Source of the DNA: JAHDBG01 sp963922315
GTDB lineage: Bacteria > Pseudomonadota > Gammaproteobacteria > Chromatiales > Chromatiaceae
Assembly (NCBI GenBank): GCA_963922315.1
Contig: CAWUID010000002.1
Span: 1-64,000, forward strand
Reading direction: 5' to 3'
DNA length: 64,000 nucleotides
Shown here: positions 41,934 to 50,775 of the stretch, piece after piece
How positions within the stretch are numbered: position 1 is the stretch's first letter
Layout of the letters: the number at the start of each line of letters is the position of its first letter
Position numbers and translations under genes: made by a program
Notes under the pieces: model-generated
Told to the model about the DNA's origin: nothing
What the model saw: only the letters and a program-made list of their open reading frames with translations
The model's database searches: none

Positions 41934-43007
41934 ATGTTTCTACAGCTACAGATCACGGATATCAGATCCATCGCATCTGCGACGATGCGACCACAGCCTG
42001 GACTGAACCTGATTACAGGTGCCAATGGTTCAGGTAAAACCAGCGTACTAGAAGCACTCTACATTGTGACGCATGGGCGTAGTTTTCGTTATCGCGACCC
42101 GACCCCACTGATTCGTGCCGGAGCCGAAACCTATCGGGTTGTTGCGCAATTCAAGTCACACCTCGGTACCATGCATACGCTAGGCATAGAGCGCGCCAGA
42201 AATGATATGCAGGCGCGGCTTGACAGCAAACCACTCAGCCGACGTTCCGACATCCTCAACCTGTTACCCGTATTATGTCTGGATTCGGATGTGCAAACCC
42301 TGATCACTGGTGGGCCGGAATTACGCCGCCATTTTCTGGATGCCGGATTGTTCTACATGGAACCACACTATCTGGCCTGCCTCCAGCACTACCATCGGGC
42401 ATTGGAACAACGCAATGCGGCATTAAAACAAGCTTCTGCTGATCTGATTGAGTGGGAAGTTATCTTACACACACAGGCAGAACGTTTAGATCAATGGCGG
42501 GCGCATTATCTTGATCAATTGTCGCCTCTGGTGCAGGGCTATCAGCAAGAGTGGCAATCAGACACCGAATTAACACTGCATTATCAGCGTGGTTGGGCGC
42601 CAGACCTCAGCTTACGCGACGCGCTGGCGAAGGCGCGAGACACAGATCGCAAAATGAAATATACCAGTGTCGGGCCGCATCGAGCGGATATCGCGATCCG
42701 TAGCCAGCAAGTGAAAGGTGCAAAACGCCTGTCGCGCGGACAGTTAAAAATGGCTGCTGCCGCACTCTATTTCGCTCAGGCCAGACTCTTCCAGATACAA
42801 CAGCGCAAAGACAGTCTCTTATTATTTGATGACCTGGCAGCAGAATTGGATCAACAAAATAAGGCATACTTGCTAAAAGCGGTTCCCGACTTGTTTCCAC
42901 AATCTTTTATTACTGCATTAGATACATCCGATATTTCGTCCTGTTACCCTGATGTAACAGATGTGTTCCACATGGAACAAGGCCAATTGACGACCCAGAA
43001 GGCATAA
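41934..43007 (+). CDS. recF: DNA replication and repair protein RecF
   Basis: A 357-aa SMC-like ATPase: GANGSGKTSVLEALY (Walker A), the ABC signature region LSRGQLKMAAAALYFAQ and LLLFDDLAAELDQ (Walker B). It loads RecA at gaps with RecO and RecR. Length typical. Starts 15 bp after the family B element and ends 4 bp before gyrB. Confidence 0.96.
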   Translation: MFLQLQITDIRSIASATMRPQPGLNLITGANGSGKTSVLEALYIVTHGRSFRYRDPTPLIRAGAETYRVVAQFKSHLGTMHTLGIERARNDMQARLDSKPLSRRSDILNLLPVLCLDSDVQTLITGGPELRRHFLDAGLFYMEPHYLACLQHYHRALEQRNAALKQASADLIEWEVILHTQAERLDQWRAHYLDQLSPLVQGYQQEWQSDTELTLHYQRGWAPDLSLRDALAKARDTDRKMKYTSVGPHRADIAIRSQQVKGAKRLSRGQLKMAAAALYFAQARLFQIQQRKDSLLLFDDLAAELDQQNKAYLLKAVPDLFPQSFITALDTSDISSCYPDVTDVFHMEQGQLTTQKA

Positions 43008-43011
43008 ATCT

Positions 43012-45408
43012 GTGAGTTACGATACAACCTCAATCAAAGTTCTGAAGGGATTAGATGCGGTACGCAAGCGTCCTGGCATGTATATCGGTGATACAGATGA
43101 CGGCACCGGATTACACCATATGGTGTTTGAGGTCGTGGATAATGCGATTGACGAAGCACTGGCCGGCCATTGTCAGATTATTCAGGTGACGATACACCAG
43201 AATGGTGCAGTGAGCGTATCAGATGACGGACGCGGCATACCGGTCGGTATGCACGAAGAAGGTAAATCTGCGGCAGAAGTGATTATGACCGTGCTGCATG
43301 CCGGTGGTAAATTTGATGATAATTCATACAAAGTCTCCGGCGGACTGCATGGTGTCGGGGTGTCTGTCGTCAATGCCCTATCAGAAGAATTGCATCTGGT
43401 GGTAGAACGTGAGGGGTACCGGCATGAACAAACTTATCAACTGGGTGAACCGTCGGCACCCTTAGCGCAAGTCGCACCCTCAGACAAAACTGGCACCATA
43501 ATCACCTTCAAGCCAAGTACCGAGATCTTTTCTGATATTGAATTCAAATATACAATTCTGGCAAAACGATTACGTGAGCTGGCCTTTTTAAATTCCGGTG
43601 TGCAGATTGTATTAACCGATGAACGCACGGATGAAACTGCCACCTTTTCCTATGCTGGTGGCATTCAGGCATTTGTCGGACATCTGAATCAGAACAAGAC
43701 GGTACTGCATCGCAAAATTTTTTATTTCACCCAAACAACAGAGCAGGAACAGGTTGGTATAGAAATTGCTTTGCAATGGAACGACAGCTACCAGGAAAAT
43801 GTATATTGTTTTACCAACAACATTCCGCAAAAAGATGGAGGCACCCACTTGGCTGGGTTTCGTGCCGGGCTGACCCGTACACTGAACACCTACATCGACA
43901 AAGAACACGGCAACAAAAAACAAAAAATCACCACCAGTGGTGACGACGCCCGTGAAGGTTTAACAGCAGTCGTTTCGGTGAAGGTGCCAGATCCGAAGTT
44001 TTCCTCCCAGACGAAAGACAAGCTGGTTTCATCAGAAATCAAACCGCTGGTTGAATCCGCGCTTAGCGAAAAGCTACAGGACTACCTGCTGGAAAATCCG
44101 GCAGAAGGCAAATTGATTGCCGCGAAAATTATCGAATCCGCGCGCGCTCGTGAAGCTGCGCGCAAAGCGCGTGAAATGACGCGGCGCAAAAGTGTACTGG
44201 ATGTCGCCGGATTGCCTGGCAAACTTGCTGACTGTCAGGAAAAAGACCCTGCCCTGTCAGAACTGTACTTGGTGGAAGGTGATTCAGCCGGAGGTTCTGC
44301 CAAACAAGGTAGAGACCGCCGCTCACAAGCGATTCTGCCGTTGAAGGGTAAGATTCTGAATATCGAAAAAGCGCGCTTTGACAAAATGCTGTCTTCGGCC
44401 GAAGTCGGCACGCTGATCACAGCGCTGGGCTGTGGCATCGGCCGCGATGAATTTACCCTCGACAAATTGCGTTATCACCGCATCATCATCATGACCGACG
44501 CCGATGTGGACGGTGCGCATATTCGCACTTTGTTGCTGACCTTTTTTTACCGGCAGATGCCAGCCCTGATAGAACAGGGGCATATCTATATTGCGCAACC
44601 GCCGTTATACAAAATCAAAAAAGGTAAACAGGAAACCTACCTGAAAGATGACCAGGCACTGAATGACTATCTGCTCAATCATGCCCTGGAACAAGCACAC
44701 CTGCATGTGAATGCCGAAGCACCTGCCTTATCTGAAGTCGCGTTTGAAGAACTGGCACAACAATTTGTTGCCGTGCAAACCATACAACAACGACTGGGGC
44801 GACGGTATCATCCAGCCTTTATGCAGAACCTGCCTGCACTACCCCCGGTAACCTCTGAATTGTTACAGTCACCACCAGAATTGGATACCTGGCTGACCAG
44901 ACTGGAACAACAACTGCAAGAATCAGAAGGGACGGTTGCCAATCGTTATCAAGTGCAGCGGGAAGACAGTGATGCGATACAACTGACTTGCTGGACGCAT
45001 GGTATTCCCAGCAGCACCTTGATCCCATTACGTTTTTTTCATACCACAGAGTACCAGCAGATTGTTAATCTGGGTGCAGAAACAAACGACTTGTTCAGTG
45101 ATACTGCCTATGTGCAGCGAGGCGAGAAACAACAACCGGTCGGTAGTTTTGCAGAGGCCTTTCACTGGTTGATGGCTGAAGCGCAGAAGGGACACCATAT
45201 CCAGCGTTACAAAGGCCTCGGTGAAATGAATCCGGAACAGTTGTGGGAAACTACTATGGATCCACTGAACCGGCGTTTATTGCAGGTGAATATCGAAGAT
45301 GCGATGCAATCAGACCAGATCTTCACTACCCTAATGGGAGATGTGGTTGAGCCGCGTCGCGAATTTATTGAACGGCATGCGCTGACGGTTGAAAACCTGG
45401 ATATCTGA
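43012..45408 (+). CDS. gyrB: DNA gyrase subunit B
   Basis: A 798-aa protein from GTG 43012. GHKL ATPase segments VDNAIDEALAG, DDGRGIPVG and GGLHGVGVSVVNALS; TOPRIM LVEGDSAGGSAKQGRDRRSQ and the DxD in MTDADVDGAHIRTL; C-terminal QRYKGLGEMNPEQLWETTMDP. Negative supercoiling with GyrA. The extra ~150-residue insert (VNAEAPALSEVAF...) of the proteobacterial type is present. Confidence 0.98.
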   Translation: MSYDTTSIKVLKGLDAVRKRPGMYIGDTDDGTGLHHMVFEVVDNAIDEALAGHCQIIQVTIHQNGAVSVSDDGRGIPVGMHEEGKSAAEVIMTVLHAGGKFDDNSYKVSGGLHGVGVSVVNALSEELHLVVEREGYRHEQTYQLGEPSAPLAQVAPSDKTGTIITFKPSTEIFSDIEFKYTILAKRLRELAFLNSGVQIVLTDERTDETATFSYAGGIQAFVGHLNQNKTVLHRKIFYFTQTTEQEQVGIEIALQWNDSYQENVYCFTNNIPQKDGGTHLAGFRAGLTRTLNTYIDKEHGNKKQKITTSGDDAREGLTAVVSVKVPDPKFSSQTKDKLVSSEIKPLVESALSEKLQDYLLENPAEGKLIAAKIIESARAREAARKAREMTRRKSVLDVAGLPGKLADCQEKDPALSELYLVEGDSAGGSAKQGRDRRSQAILPLKGKILNIEKARFDKMLSSAEVGTLITALGCGIGRDEFTLDKLRYHRIIIMTDADVDGAHIRTLLLTFFYRQMPALIEQGHIYIAQPPLYKIKKGKQETYLKDDQALNDYLLNHALEQAHLHVNAEAPALSEVAFEELAQQFVAVQTIQQRLGRRYHPAFMQNLPALPPVTSELLQSPPELDTWLTRLEQQLQESEGTVANRYQVQREDSDAIQLTCWTHGIPSSTLIPLRFFHTTEYQQIVNLGAETNDLFSDTAYVQRGEKQQPVGSFAEAFHWLMAEAQKGHHIQRYKGLGEMNPEQLWETTMDPLNRRLLQVNIEDAMQSDQIFTTLMGDVVEPRREFIERHALTVENLDI

Positions 45409-45429
45409 AATATCCGGACGAATTACTGA

Positions 45430-45458
45430 TTGACGCTGTGACCTGGTCTCCGTAAAAT
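45430..45458 (+). promoter_or_regulatory. Sigma70 promoter of rplM-rpsI
   Basis: TTGACG (45430-45435), 17-nt spacer, TAAAAT (45453-45458). It is the only strong promoter seen in the gyrB-rplM gap and predicts a 5' leader of about 220 nt that includes structured repeat copy 3 in antisense orientation. Confidence 0.65.
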
Positions 45459-45524
45459 TCAGCCTCTTTTGTGAAGCCGCAGCGAACTGTCGTTGCGCCA
45501 TGAAATATATAGATTTATCAAGTA

Positions 45525-45657
45525 TTTAAACTGAGAGCCCCCGCAACTTGTTGCGGGGGACAAAACAATGAGGGTTTCCAAAAGGGGGAAAAGCGTAGCT
45601 CTCACCCCTTTGGTCGTGTGCAAGGTTTCATGCCTCGCACACGATTTAAATTTGATT
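45525..45657 (-). repeat. Structured dispersed repeat, copy 3 (in the rplM leader)
   Basis: Minus-strand copy of the element at 19989 and 21977. P1 is GTGTGCGAGGC / ACCTTGCACAC, P2 CCAAAGGGG ... CCCCCTTTTGG, P3 CCCCCGCAAC AAG TTGCGGGGG. P1 and P3 differ from the other copies in both arms so that pairing is kept. AAATTTAAATC at the 5' side and CTCAGTTTAAA at the 3' side are shared with copy 1. It ends 28 nt before the rplM ATG. Confidence 0.85.
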
Positions 45658-45684
45658 CGAACTGCTGCTGATGAGAAAACTCTG

Positions 45685-46116
45685 ATGACTGCTACCTATA
45701 GCGCAAAACAGAAAGACATTATCCATGACTGGTACCTGGTGGATGCTGAAGGCAAAACACTGGGGCGTCTGGCTTCAGAAATCGCCCGCCGTCTTCGAGG
45801 CAAACATAAGCCGATGTTCACCCCGAATATGGACGCAGGGGATTACATTGTCGTGGTGAACGCCGCTCAGATTGCCGTTACCGGCAACAAGCTGAAAGAC
45901 AAAATGTATCACCACCACACAGGTTATGTGGGTCATCTGAAATCTATCAGCCTGGAAAAACAATTACAGAAGGCGCCAGAGCGTGTGCTCCAGGCCGCTG
46001 TAAAAGGCATGTTGCCGAAAAACCCACTGGGCCGAGCGATGTTTAAGAAATTGCGTGTCTTTGCAGGTGCTGAGCACACTCACCAAGCCCAACAGCCACA
46101 GCCACTGGCGCTGTAA
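45685..46116 (+). CDS. rplM: 50S ribosomal protein L13
   Basis: A 143-aa protein starting MTATYSAKQKDIIHDWYLVDA, with GKTLGRLASEIARRLRGKHK and VKGMLPKNPLGRAMFKKLRV. The frame is open further upstream through the structured repeat, but homology and family length (142) fix the start at 45685. Followed 12 bp later by rpsI. In E. coli L13 represses its own operon through the mRNA leader; here the leader is unusual because of the repeat. Confidence 0.97.
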   Translation: MTATYSAKQKDIIHDWYLVDAEGKTLGRLASEIARRLRGKHKPMFTPNMDAGDYIVVVNAAQIAVTGNKLKDKMYHHHTGYVGHLKSISLEKQLQKAPERVLQAAVKGMLPKNPLGRAMFKKLRVFAGAEHTHQAQQPQPLAL

Positions 46117-46128
46117 ACAGAGAATATT

Positions 46129-46521
46129 ATGAGTAATACGATACTGGCTGCAACAGGCCGCCGTAAAACCTCCGTCGCCCGGGTATTTGTGCGCCCCGGC
46201 AATGGCAGCATCACCGTCAACCGGCGTCCTCTGGATCGCTTTTTCGGACGCGAAACAGCACGCATGGTCGTGCGTCAGCCACTGATGCTGACTGAAACTC
46301 AGGACAAAATAGATGTCGTGGTCAACGTCACCGGCGGTGGTGGTAGTGGTCAGGCTGGTGCAATTCGTCATGGTTTAGCCCGCGCACTGCTGAAATATAA
46401 CGAAGAACTGCGTGCGCCACTGCGTGAAGCTGGTTTTCTGACCCGCGACTCACGGATGGTGGAACGCAAAAAGATTGGTCTGCATAAAGCACGTAAGCGT
46501 CCGCAATACTCAAAACGTTGA
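46129..46521 (+). CDS. rpsI: 30S ribosomal protein S9
   Basis: A 130-aa protein: ATGRRKTSVARVFVRPGNG, GGGGSGQAGAIRHGLARAL and the basic tail KKIGLHKARKRPQYSKR, which reaches the P-site tRNA. Standard length and the standard partner of rplM. Confidence 0.98.
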   Translation: MSNTILAATGRRKTSVARVFVRPGNGSITVNRRPLDRFFGRETARMVVRQPLMLTETQDKIDVVVNVTGGGGSGQAGAIRHGLARALLKYNEELRAPLREAGFLTRDSRMVERKKIGLHKARKRPQYSKR

Positions 46522-46551
46522 TTTTGCCTCGGCCGGAAAAGGATAGTTGAG

Positions 46552-47475
46552 ATGCAGGTGATTTTTTTATCGCAAAGACATCAGAGTATCCATCTGCGTC
46601 TGCCGCATATCCTGTTCTGGCTGACCTCCGGCCTCGGTTTATGTGCTGCTGCCCTTGTGACATTCGGTTACATGCTCGGCACAAATAATGCTCAGCAGCA
46701 AAGTGCAGATCGTGCGCTGGTGGAGCTGCGTACCATGCTACAGCAGGCACAGGACACAGTCGCACAAGTGCGAACGGATCAGGATAGCCACCTGAATGCC
46801 CTTGGTCTGCGGGTTGCTGCGCTACAGGCGCGCATGATGCGGGTGGATGCGCTGGGCGAACGTATGGTTCGTATCGGCGGATTAAATCAGGCAGAATTTG
46901 ATTTTTCCGCCCCACCGGCGATGGGTGGTAACCCAGCCGGCATGGGAGAAACACAAAATACCGGGGATATCAGCGGCGATCTGGATCAAGTCAGCGCCCT
47001 GCTGATTGATCGTGAACATAAGCTGGAAGCACTGGAATCCTACTGGCAAAATCGCGACTTGCTGCAAGCAGCTTTTCCTTCCGGGCGTCCGATACAACAA
47101 GGATGGGTTTCATCACGCTTCGGCTCACGCATTGATCCTATCAACGGCCGCAGAAGCCATCACAAAGGCATAGATTTTGCTGCTCAGAGCGGCACACCCA
47201 TTCATGCTGTCGCGGCAGGCGTGGTAAAACGCGCCAGAATGGTGAGCGGATTTGGCAATGTCGTCGAAATCAACCATGCTGATGGTTACAGTACCTTGTA
47301 CGCCCACAACAAAAAGAATCTAGTGCGACAAGGCGATATCGTGCAAAAAGACCAGGTCATTGCGCTGTTAGGCAATACAGGCCGTTCCACTGGGCCACAT
47401 GTCCATTTTGAAGTCCGCAAAAATGGTAAAGCGGTAGATCCGCAACATTATATTCAGGCAGCAGTAACTCACTGA
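46552..47475 (+). CDS. M23-family peptidoglycan endopeptidase, membrane anchored
   Basis: A 307-aa protein with an N-terminal transmembrane helix (about residues 20-42, LFWLTSGLGLCAAALVTFGY), a coiled-coil region (residues about 50-160) and a C-terminal LytM domain: SRFGSRIDPINGRRSHHKGIDFA..., INHADGYSTLYAHN and GRSTGPHVHFEVRKNGK. The H-x(n)-D and HxH zinc ligands are present. Likely a periplasmic DD-endopeptidase in cell-wall remodelling. Confidence 0.92.
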   Translation: MQVIFLSQRHQSIHLRLPHILFWLTSGLGLCAAALVTFGYMLGTNNAQQQSADRALVELRTMLQQAQDTVAQVRTDQDSHLNALGLRVAALQARMMRVDALGERMVRIGGLNQAEFDFSAPPAMGGNPAGMGETQNTGDISGDLDQVSALLIDREHKLEALESYWQNRDLLQAAFPSGRPIQQGWVSSRFGSRIDPINGRRSHHKGIDFAAQSGTPIHAVAAGVVKRARMVSGFGNVVEINHADGYSTLYAHNKKNLVRQGDIVQKDQVIALLGNTGRSTGPHVHFEVRKNGKAVDPQHYIQAAVTH

Positions 47476-47487
47476 TTCAAATCAGTG
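47470..47487. terminator. Hairpin between convergent genes
   Basis: CACTGATT (47470-47477) pairs perfectly with AATCAGTG (47480-47487). It spans the stop codons of the M23 peptidase gene and ispA, which converge here, and could act in both directions. There is no long U-tract, so the terminator call is tentative. Confidence 0.45.
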
Positions 47488-48375
47488 CTGGCGTTGCACA
47501 ATATAGTGCGCTACCTGACGCAACGGATCTGCCTTTTCATCGAAATCTGTCAGTTCTGCCAGAGCCTCATCAACGAACCGCTGCGCCATATGGCGAGCAC
47601 CCTGCAGACCCAGTAACGCAGGATAAGTCGGCTTATTCGCAGCCGCATCTTTCCCCGACTGTTTACCCGTATCGCGGGTATCTCCCACCACATCCAGCAC
47701 ATCATCCTGCACCTGAAAGGCCAGGCCGATACACTTCGCATACCGGTCCAGATGCTGCTCAGTCTCCGCAGCAACATCCCTCCCGCACAACACACCTAAA
47801 CGTACACAGGCTCGGATTAACAGCCCGGTTTTGTGAATGTGGATATGTTCCAGATGGGGCAGATCAATCGGTTGTCCAACCGCATCAATATCCAGTGCCT
47901 GACCAGCAACCAGGCCCTGTGCACCACTGGCAGCAAACAAATCACGCAACATTGTCAGATTGGCCTGCGGATCCGGCAATGGCGCTTCTGCCAATACCTG
48001 ATATGCCAGGGTCAGCAAAGCATCACCTGCTAAAATCGCTGTCGCTTCATCAAACTGTTTGTGACAGGTTGGCATACCCCGGCGCAGATCATCATCGTCC
48101 ATGGCGGGCAAATCATCGTGCACCAGCGAAAAGGCATGTACCAGCTCAACTGCACAAGCCGGATGGTGCAACCATGCGTGTTCCGCGCCTACTGCCTGAC
48201 CAGCCGCATACACAAGCAATGGCCGGATTCTCTTTCCCTTCGCCAATACGGCATACTGCATCGCCTGATACAGACGATGTGGTGCGTGGGTTGGATCAGG
48301 CAGATGCGCTTTTAAGGCCGCCTCAACCTGAGTACAACAAGTCGCGTGAAAGGCCTGAAAATCGGCATCAGACAT
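47482..48375 (-). CDS. ispA: Farnesyl diphosphate synthase (geranyltranstransferase)
   Basis: About 297 aa; start at one of two adjacent ATGs (48378 or 48375), overlapping the end of xseB. First aspartate-rich motif LVHDDLPAMDDDDLRRG and second FQVQDDVLDVVGD, plus GKRIRPLLVYAAG and QAYHIVQRQ-like C-terminus. Makes FPP for quinone and undecaprenyl lipids. dxs, the usual next gene, is not present; an M23 peptidase converges instead. Confidence 0.95.
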   Translation of the reverse strand: MSDADFQAFHATCCTQVEAALKAHLPDPTHAPHRLYQAMQYAVLAKGKRIRPLLVYAAGQAVGAEHAWLHHPACAVELVHAFSLVHDDLPAMDDDDLRRGMPTCHKQFDEATAILAGDALLTLAYQVLAEAPLPDPQANLTMLRDLFAASGAQGLVAGQALDIDAVGQPIDLPHLEHIHIHKTGLLIRACVRLGVLCGRDVAAETEQHLDRYAKCIGLAFQVQDDVLDVVGDTRDTGKQSGKDAAANKPTYPALLGLQGARHMAQRFVDEALAELTDFDEKADPLRQVAHYIVQRQH

Positions 48376-48598
48376 CATCAGCAAAGACCTCCGGTTGGGC
48401 ATCCGGGTGATTCTGTGTCAGAATTCTGATTTGTTGCTCGGCGGCCTGTAGTTTCTGCTGGCAGGCTCGGGTAAGCTGAATACCGCGTTCAAACGCCTGC
48501 AGAGCGTCTTCCAGGCTCAGGGTGCCGGTTTCCATCTGCGCCACCAGTGATTCCAGTTCTTCCAGGGCAACTTCAAACGCAACCTTGTCCTGCGACAC
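48368..48598 (-). CDS. xseB: Exodeoxyribonuclease VII small subunit
   Basis: A 76-aa protein: FEVALEELESLVAQMETGTLSLEDALQAF and the C-terminal QQKLQAAEQQIRIL, as in XseB. Partner of XseA in degrading single-stranded DNA. Overlaps ispA and is divergent from parE. Confidence 0.95.
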   Translation of the reverse strand: MSQDKVAFEVALEELESLVAQMETGTLSLEDALQAFERGIQLTRACQQKLQAAEQQIRILTQNHPDAQPEVFADDV

Positions 48599-48631
48599 GA
48601 TACATTCTACCTTTGTACAAATACACGAAAT

Positions 48632-50530
48632 ATGACACCGTCATCTACTGAGTATACCGCTGCCGCCATCGAAGTGCTGAGCGGCCTGCAACCGGTGCGC
48701 AAACGCCCCGGCATGTACACAGACACCACCAGCCCGAACCATCTGGCTCAGGAAGTGATTGATAACAGTGTGGATGAAGCGATCAGTGGCCATGCTCACA
48801 CGATTCGGGTCACCCATTATCCGGACGGTTCCATCCAGGTAGAAGATGACGGGCGTGGTATGCCAGTGGACGAACACCCGGAACAACGACTGCCCGGGGT
48901 CGAAGTGGTTCTGACGCAACTCCATGCCGGGGGTAAATTTTCAGACAAAAATTACCAGTTCTCCGGTGGATTACACGGCGTTGGCGTCTCAGTGGTGAAT
49001 GCGCTTTCGACCCGACTGGAAGTCTGGATCAGACGCGGCGGCAAAGAATACCACATGGCTTTTGCAAGCGGTGCAAAAACCACCGGGTTGCAGGTTGTCC
49101 GGGCGGTGCGCAAAAAAGATACCGGTACCCGGCTGCGTTTCTGGCCGGATGCCGGTTTTTTTGATACGGCAACGATCAATCTGCGCCAGATGGCGAAAGG
49201 CTTGAAGGCGAAGGCCGTGTTATGCCCGGGACTGCGGATCAGCCTGGTATCGGAAGACCAGACGACCTGTCAGGAATGGTGCTATACCGATGGCCTGCCC
49301 GGTTATCTGCAACAGGCACTGGCAGAGGCGGACAGCCTGCCGCAACCCTGCTACAGCGGACACCGCCAGAAACCGGAGGCCGACGTCCGCTGGGCGCTGG
49401 CCTGGCAGCCGCAAGGCGGCGAAGTTTATGCTGAAAGTTATGTGAATCTGATTCCGACCCCGCAGGGCGGCACGCATGTGAACGGGTTGCGCACCGGGCT
49501 GACCGAAGCGATCCGCGAATTTTGCGAATTTCGCCAGCTTTATCCACGCGGCGTCAAACTGGCACCGGAAGATGTCTGGCACAACCTGAGCTATGTCCTG
49601 GCTGTGCGGCTGCAGGAGCCACAATTTTCCGGCCAGACCAAAGAACGGCTGTCCTCGCGTGGCTGTGCTGGTTGGGTCAGTGGTCTGATCAAAGATGCGT
49701 TCAGCCTGTGGCTGAACGAACATACCACGCAGGCAGAACAGATCGCTGCACTGGCGATCCAGCATGCACAAACGCGGTTGCGCAACAGCAAAAAGGTCGC
49801 GCGCAAAAAAATCGTGCAGGGCCCTGCCCTGCCCGGCAAGCTAACCGATTGTCTGAGTGACGACCGGGAACGCAGCGAACTGTTTCTGGTAGAAGGCGAT
49901 TCCGCCGGCGGATCCGCCAAACAGGCACGGGATAAAGACTTTCAGGCAGTGATGCCGCTGCGCGGCAAAATCCTGAACACCTGGGAAGTCGAATCTGCCG
50001 ACATTCTGGCCTCACAGGAAGTGCACGACATCGCGGTTGCCATCGGTGTGGATCCGGGCAGCGACGACTTATCGCGACGTCGCTTTGGCAAGATCTGCAT
50101 CCTGGCAGATGCTGACTCAGATGGTGCCCATATCGCCACCTTATTATGCGCCCTGTTCCTGCGTCATTTTCGCGACCTGGTACTGGCCGGACATATCTAT
50201 GTGGCGATGCCGCCACTGTACCGGATTGATGTCGGCAAACAGGTGCATTACGCGCTGGATGAGGAAGAGCGCGCAGCGGTACTGGCGCGTATTCAGGCCG
50301 ACAAACCGGGCAAAATCAATATCCAGCGTTTCAAGGGCCTGGGCGAGATGAACCCGCCGCAATTACGCGAAACCACCATGCACCCGGATACCCGCCGCCT
50401 GGTACAACTGGTGCTGACCGACGGCGACGACACCGTACAGCGGATGGATCGGCTACTGGCCCGCAAGCGGGCCGCAGACCGCCGCGCCTGGCTACAGGCC
50501 GAAGGTGACCAGGCCCGACTGGACACCTGA
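48632..50530 (+). CDS. parE: DNA topoisomerase IV subunit B
   Basis: A 632-aa type IIA topoisomerase: VRKRPGMYTDTTSPNHLAQEVIDNSVDEA, GGLHGVGVSVVNALS, LVEGDSAGGSAKQARDKDFQAVMPLRG and ADADSDGAHIATLL. Length and the RDKDFQAV segment distinguish ParE from GyrB (798 aa, RDRRSQAI). Decatenates daughter chromosomes with ParC (not in the window). Confidence 0.96.
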   Translation: MTPSSTEYTAAAIEVLSGLQPVRKRPGMYTDTTSPNHLAQEVIDNSVDEAISGHAHTIRVTHYPDGSIQVEDDGRGMPVDEHPEQRLPGVEVVLTQLHAGGKFSDKNYQFSGGLHGVGVSVVNALSTRLEVWIRRGGKEYHMAFASGAKTTGLQVVRAVRKKDTGTRLRFWPDAGFFDTATINLRQMAKGLKAKAVLCPGLRISLVSEDQTTCQEWCYTDGLPGYLQQALAEADSLPQPCYSGHRQKPEADVRWALAWQPQGGEVYAESYVNLIPTPQGGTHVNGLRTGLTEAIREFCEFRQLYPRGVKLAPEDVWHNLSYVLAVRLQEPQFSGQTKERLSSRGCAGWVSGLIKDAFSLWLNEHTTQAEQIAALAIQHAQTRLRNSKKVARKKIVQGPALPGKLTDCLSDDRERSELFLVEGDSAGGSAKQARDKDFQAVMPLRGKILNTWEVESADILASQEVHDIAVAIGVDPGSDDLSRRRFGKICILADADSDGAHIATLLCALFLRHFRDLVLAGHIYVAMPPLYRIDVGKQVHYALDEEERAAVLARIQADKPGKINIQRFKGLGEMNPPQLRETTMHPDTRRLVQLVLTDGDDTVQRMDRLLARKRAADRRAWLQAEGDQARLDT

Positions 50531-50775
50531 ACAACTCATCATGCGACATATCGATGACACCCGACACACTCCCCTCCTGTTCGAGAACTATGGCCCCTTG
50601 TGTCAGGATAGATGACGGTTGTTCTGATGAGAGATCTCATTCTTAGTGCATACGTTGTGTGATGCCAGATAGTGGCAAACTGGCACACTGACCGTGACTG
50701 TCTTCACTCCGGTTGGTTGCTCAAGCTGGTGGGAAAGATTATGACCAGACGAAGGAGTTAGATGGTAGCATCATG
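50531..50775. other. Intergenic region between parE and trkH
   Basis: A 245-bp gap between the ends of two convergent genes. No ORF with family character, no clear hairpin with U-tract and no match to the repeat families of this window were found. Confidence 0.4.

Noticed and set aside
45568..45684. Upstream extension of rplM by 39 codons
   Set aside because: It reads through the structured repeat; L13 homology and family length fix the start at 45685.
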